Below, in pieces: positions 6,064 through 7,295 of a DNA stretch of 7,295 nucleotides (positions are counted from its first letter, which is position 1; the number at the start of each line of letters is the position of its first letter). Origin of the DNA: Cyclobacteriaceae bacterium (GTDB taxonomy: Bacteria; Bacteroidota; Bacteroidia; Cytophagales; Cyclobacteriaceae); NCBI GenBank assembly GCA_029861825.1, contig JAOTYN010000213.1:1-7295 (forward strand). The letters run 5' to 3'. Both the position numbers and the translations under genes were made by a program. The notes under the pieces are model-generated. The model did not search any database and had not been told where the DNA came from. It was given only the letters and a program-made list of their open reading frames with translations.

Positions 6064-7295
6064 GTGAAGAAGATACTAATTCATTTAATGGGAAGCTTCA
6101 TTGGTCTAGTGGTTGTAGGTCAGCAAACCACCATACAGGCCAAGATAAACGGAGCTCCTTTTGACACTATTTACCTCTATCAGTTTCAGAAAACAGATTG
6201 GTTTGCTATTGATTCTGCAGTGATCAAGAACCAGTCCTTGACCTTGTCGGTGACCCTACCACAGCGGGGTATGTACAGGTTAGGTCCCGATAAAATCGGG
6301 AGTTTTTATATAGTGTTGTCCGAACCTGTACTGAGCCTGCAAATTGATGCTACTGATATTCCCCTGAAAGTAACCTTTCAGAACTCTATTGAAAACGCTC
6401 ATTTACAGGAGTACCAGGCATTTTTAAAAACCTTACAGCAAGAGGTCACCGCCTTGAGTGAGAAGTTACAGGCGGAGGCCGCCAATCCCAAACATCCCCA
6501 ACAAGTTCAGAAGCGCAACAAGGCCGTGATGGATCACATGGAAAACCGACGACAGATATTTTACCAATCAATGAGTACCAGGAAACCAGTTACCTTGATG
6601 ACCAAAGTGGCCAACTTCAATCTAAAGCACACCCAATCCTCCTGGGATGAATATTTTAAGAAAGAGGATTTTCAAGATCCAGAGTTAGCCTCTGCTCTCT
6701 ACTACGAGGGTAAACTGCACAGTCATTTAAACAATCAAACTTTTAGGGGAGTAGATGAACTAATGACTGAGATAGATCGCTTGATTGAATTTACAGCGCC
6801 CGCTTCCACGGCACGCGAGGCATTGATAATAAGTGCTATAAGGCTGCTAAAAGGTTCTGTTGAAAGTGTTTCGCTTCTTGCCCGTAGGTACCAAATGGAA
6901 TTTCCAGCATCGGATATCGCCCGACAATTAGTGGCTACTTTGCCGGCACCAGGTCCGCAATTGGGAGATGAGGCACCGGATATAGTTTTAAGCGATACCA
7001 GCGGAATGCAGCTTCCCCTGTCCTCATTAAGAGGCAAATTTGTATTGTTGGATTTTTGGGCTTCCTGGTGCAAACCCTGCCGGGTGGAAGCACCCAATGT
7101 GGTGAAGGCATTTCATAGGTTTAAGAACCAGGGATTTACCATCTATAGTGTATCTTTGGACAACCAAAGGGACAAATGGCTGCGTGCCATTAAGAAGGAT
7201 GAGCTGAACTGGTATCATGTAAGCGATCTGAAGGGTTGGAAAAGTCAGGGTGCCACTCCTTATGGGGTAAGGAGTATTCCCGCCACTTACCTGAT
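6064..7295 (+). CDS. TlpA/ResA-like thioredoxin-fold protein with DUF4369-like N-terminal half (3' end missing)
   Basis: Secreted thiol-disulfide oxidoreductase-like protein; 410 codons are visible before the right edge cuts it. The start is taken as GTG 6064, which yields MKKILIHLMGSFIGLVVVGQ, a normal signal peptide (cleavage near 19-20). GTG 6049 and ATG 6088 are in-frame alternatives, and a stop at 6040 limits the frame. Residues about 22-108 are strand-rich and resemble the DUF4369 domain found before thioredoxin domains in Bacteroidota (INGAPFDTIYLYQF and AIDSAVI). Residues about 112-295 are helical, with a charged possible coiled coil near 115-165. The thioredoxin domain starts near GDEAPDIVL (301-309), with DFWASWCKPCRVEAPNV; catalytic Cys336 and Cys339 form CKPC, and the cis-proline is Pro406 in SIPATYL. 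These are the only cysteines visible. Role is probably reduction of periplasmic disulfides; the client is unknown. Confidence 0.9.
   Translation, partial: MKKILIHLMGSFIGLVVVGQQTTIQAKINGAPFDTIYLYQFQKTDWFAIDSAVIKNQSLTLSVTLPQRGMYRLGPDKIGSFYIVLSEPVLSLQIDATDIPLKVTFQNSIENAHLQEYQAFLKTLQQEVTALSEKLQAEAANPKHPQQVQKRNKAVMDHMENRRQIFYQSMSTRKPVTLMTKVANFNLKHTQSSWDEYFKKEDFQDPELASALYYEGKLHSHLNNQTFRGVDELMTEIDRLIEFTAPASTAREALIISAIRLLKGSVESVSLLARRYQMEFPASDIARQLVATLPAPGPQLGDEAPDIVLSDTSGMQLPLSSLRGKFVLLDFWASWCKPCRVEAPNVVKAFHRFKNQGFTIYSVSLDNQRDKWLRAIKKDELNWYHVSDLKGWKSQGATPYGVRSIPATYL

Noticed and set aside
6735..7218. Two minus-strand open frames opposite the TlpA-like gene
   Set aside because: The plus-strand frame through this region encodes a clear thioredoxin domain with CKPC; these are its antisense shadows.

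Overview
The window looks like ordinary chromosomal DNA from a member of the Bacteroidota, probably close to the Flavobacteriia or Cryomorphaceae-like lineages. The reasons are moderate GC content, AT-rich leaders almost without Shine-Dalgarno sequences, at least one upstream element fitting the Bacteroidota -7 consensus TAnnTTTG, a MacB/FtsX-type permease of a form I associate with this phylum, and a TlpA-like protein with a DUF4369-like front half. The lineage is inferred from protein style and promoter style; there is no rRNA to fix it.

Layout: (1) On the minus strand at the left edge is a compact pair, queA (queuosine tRNA modification, complete) followed 6 nt later by ispD (MEP isoprenoid pathway; only the first 99 codons are in the window). 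(2) Divergent from queA, on the plus strand, is a MacB/FtsX-family ABC transporter permease with no ATPase gene beside it here. (3) recA lies on the minus strand, convergent with the permease gene and only 13 nt from it. (4) Divergent from recA, on the plus strand, is a run of three cell-envelope genes: a membrane-anchored HExxH putative aminopeptidase (DUF2265/COG4324 type), a secreted DUF3108 protein, and a secreted TlpA/ResA-like thioredoxin-fold protein that starts at GTG and runs off the right edge.

The genes fall into separate housekeeping jobs (tRNA modification, isoprenoids, recombination and repair) plus the envelope group. The three envelope genes share direction, have short gaps (59-65 nt) and may be one transcription unit. 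The aminopeptidase has no cysteine and the DUF3108 protein has only one, so they are not obvious disulfide clients of the thioredoxin-like protein.

No gene-free stretch exceeds 300 bases. The two larger intergenic regions (1351-1583 and 3892-4109) are divergent promoter regions. The second contains an 11-bp-period direct repeat, an 8-bp inverted repeat and a 12-codon mini-ORF that overlaps the aminopeptidase start. I found no rRNA or tRNA gene, CRISPR array, insertion sequence, phage gene or defence system, and nothing I would call a previously undescribed system. The listed findings are small-scale and mostly modest.
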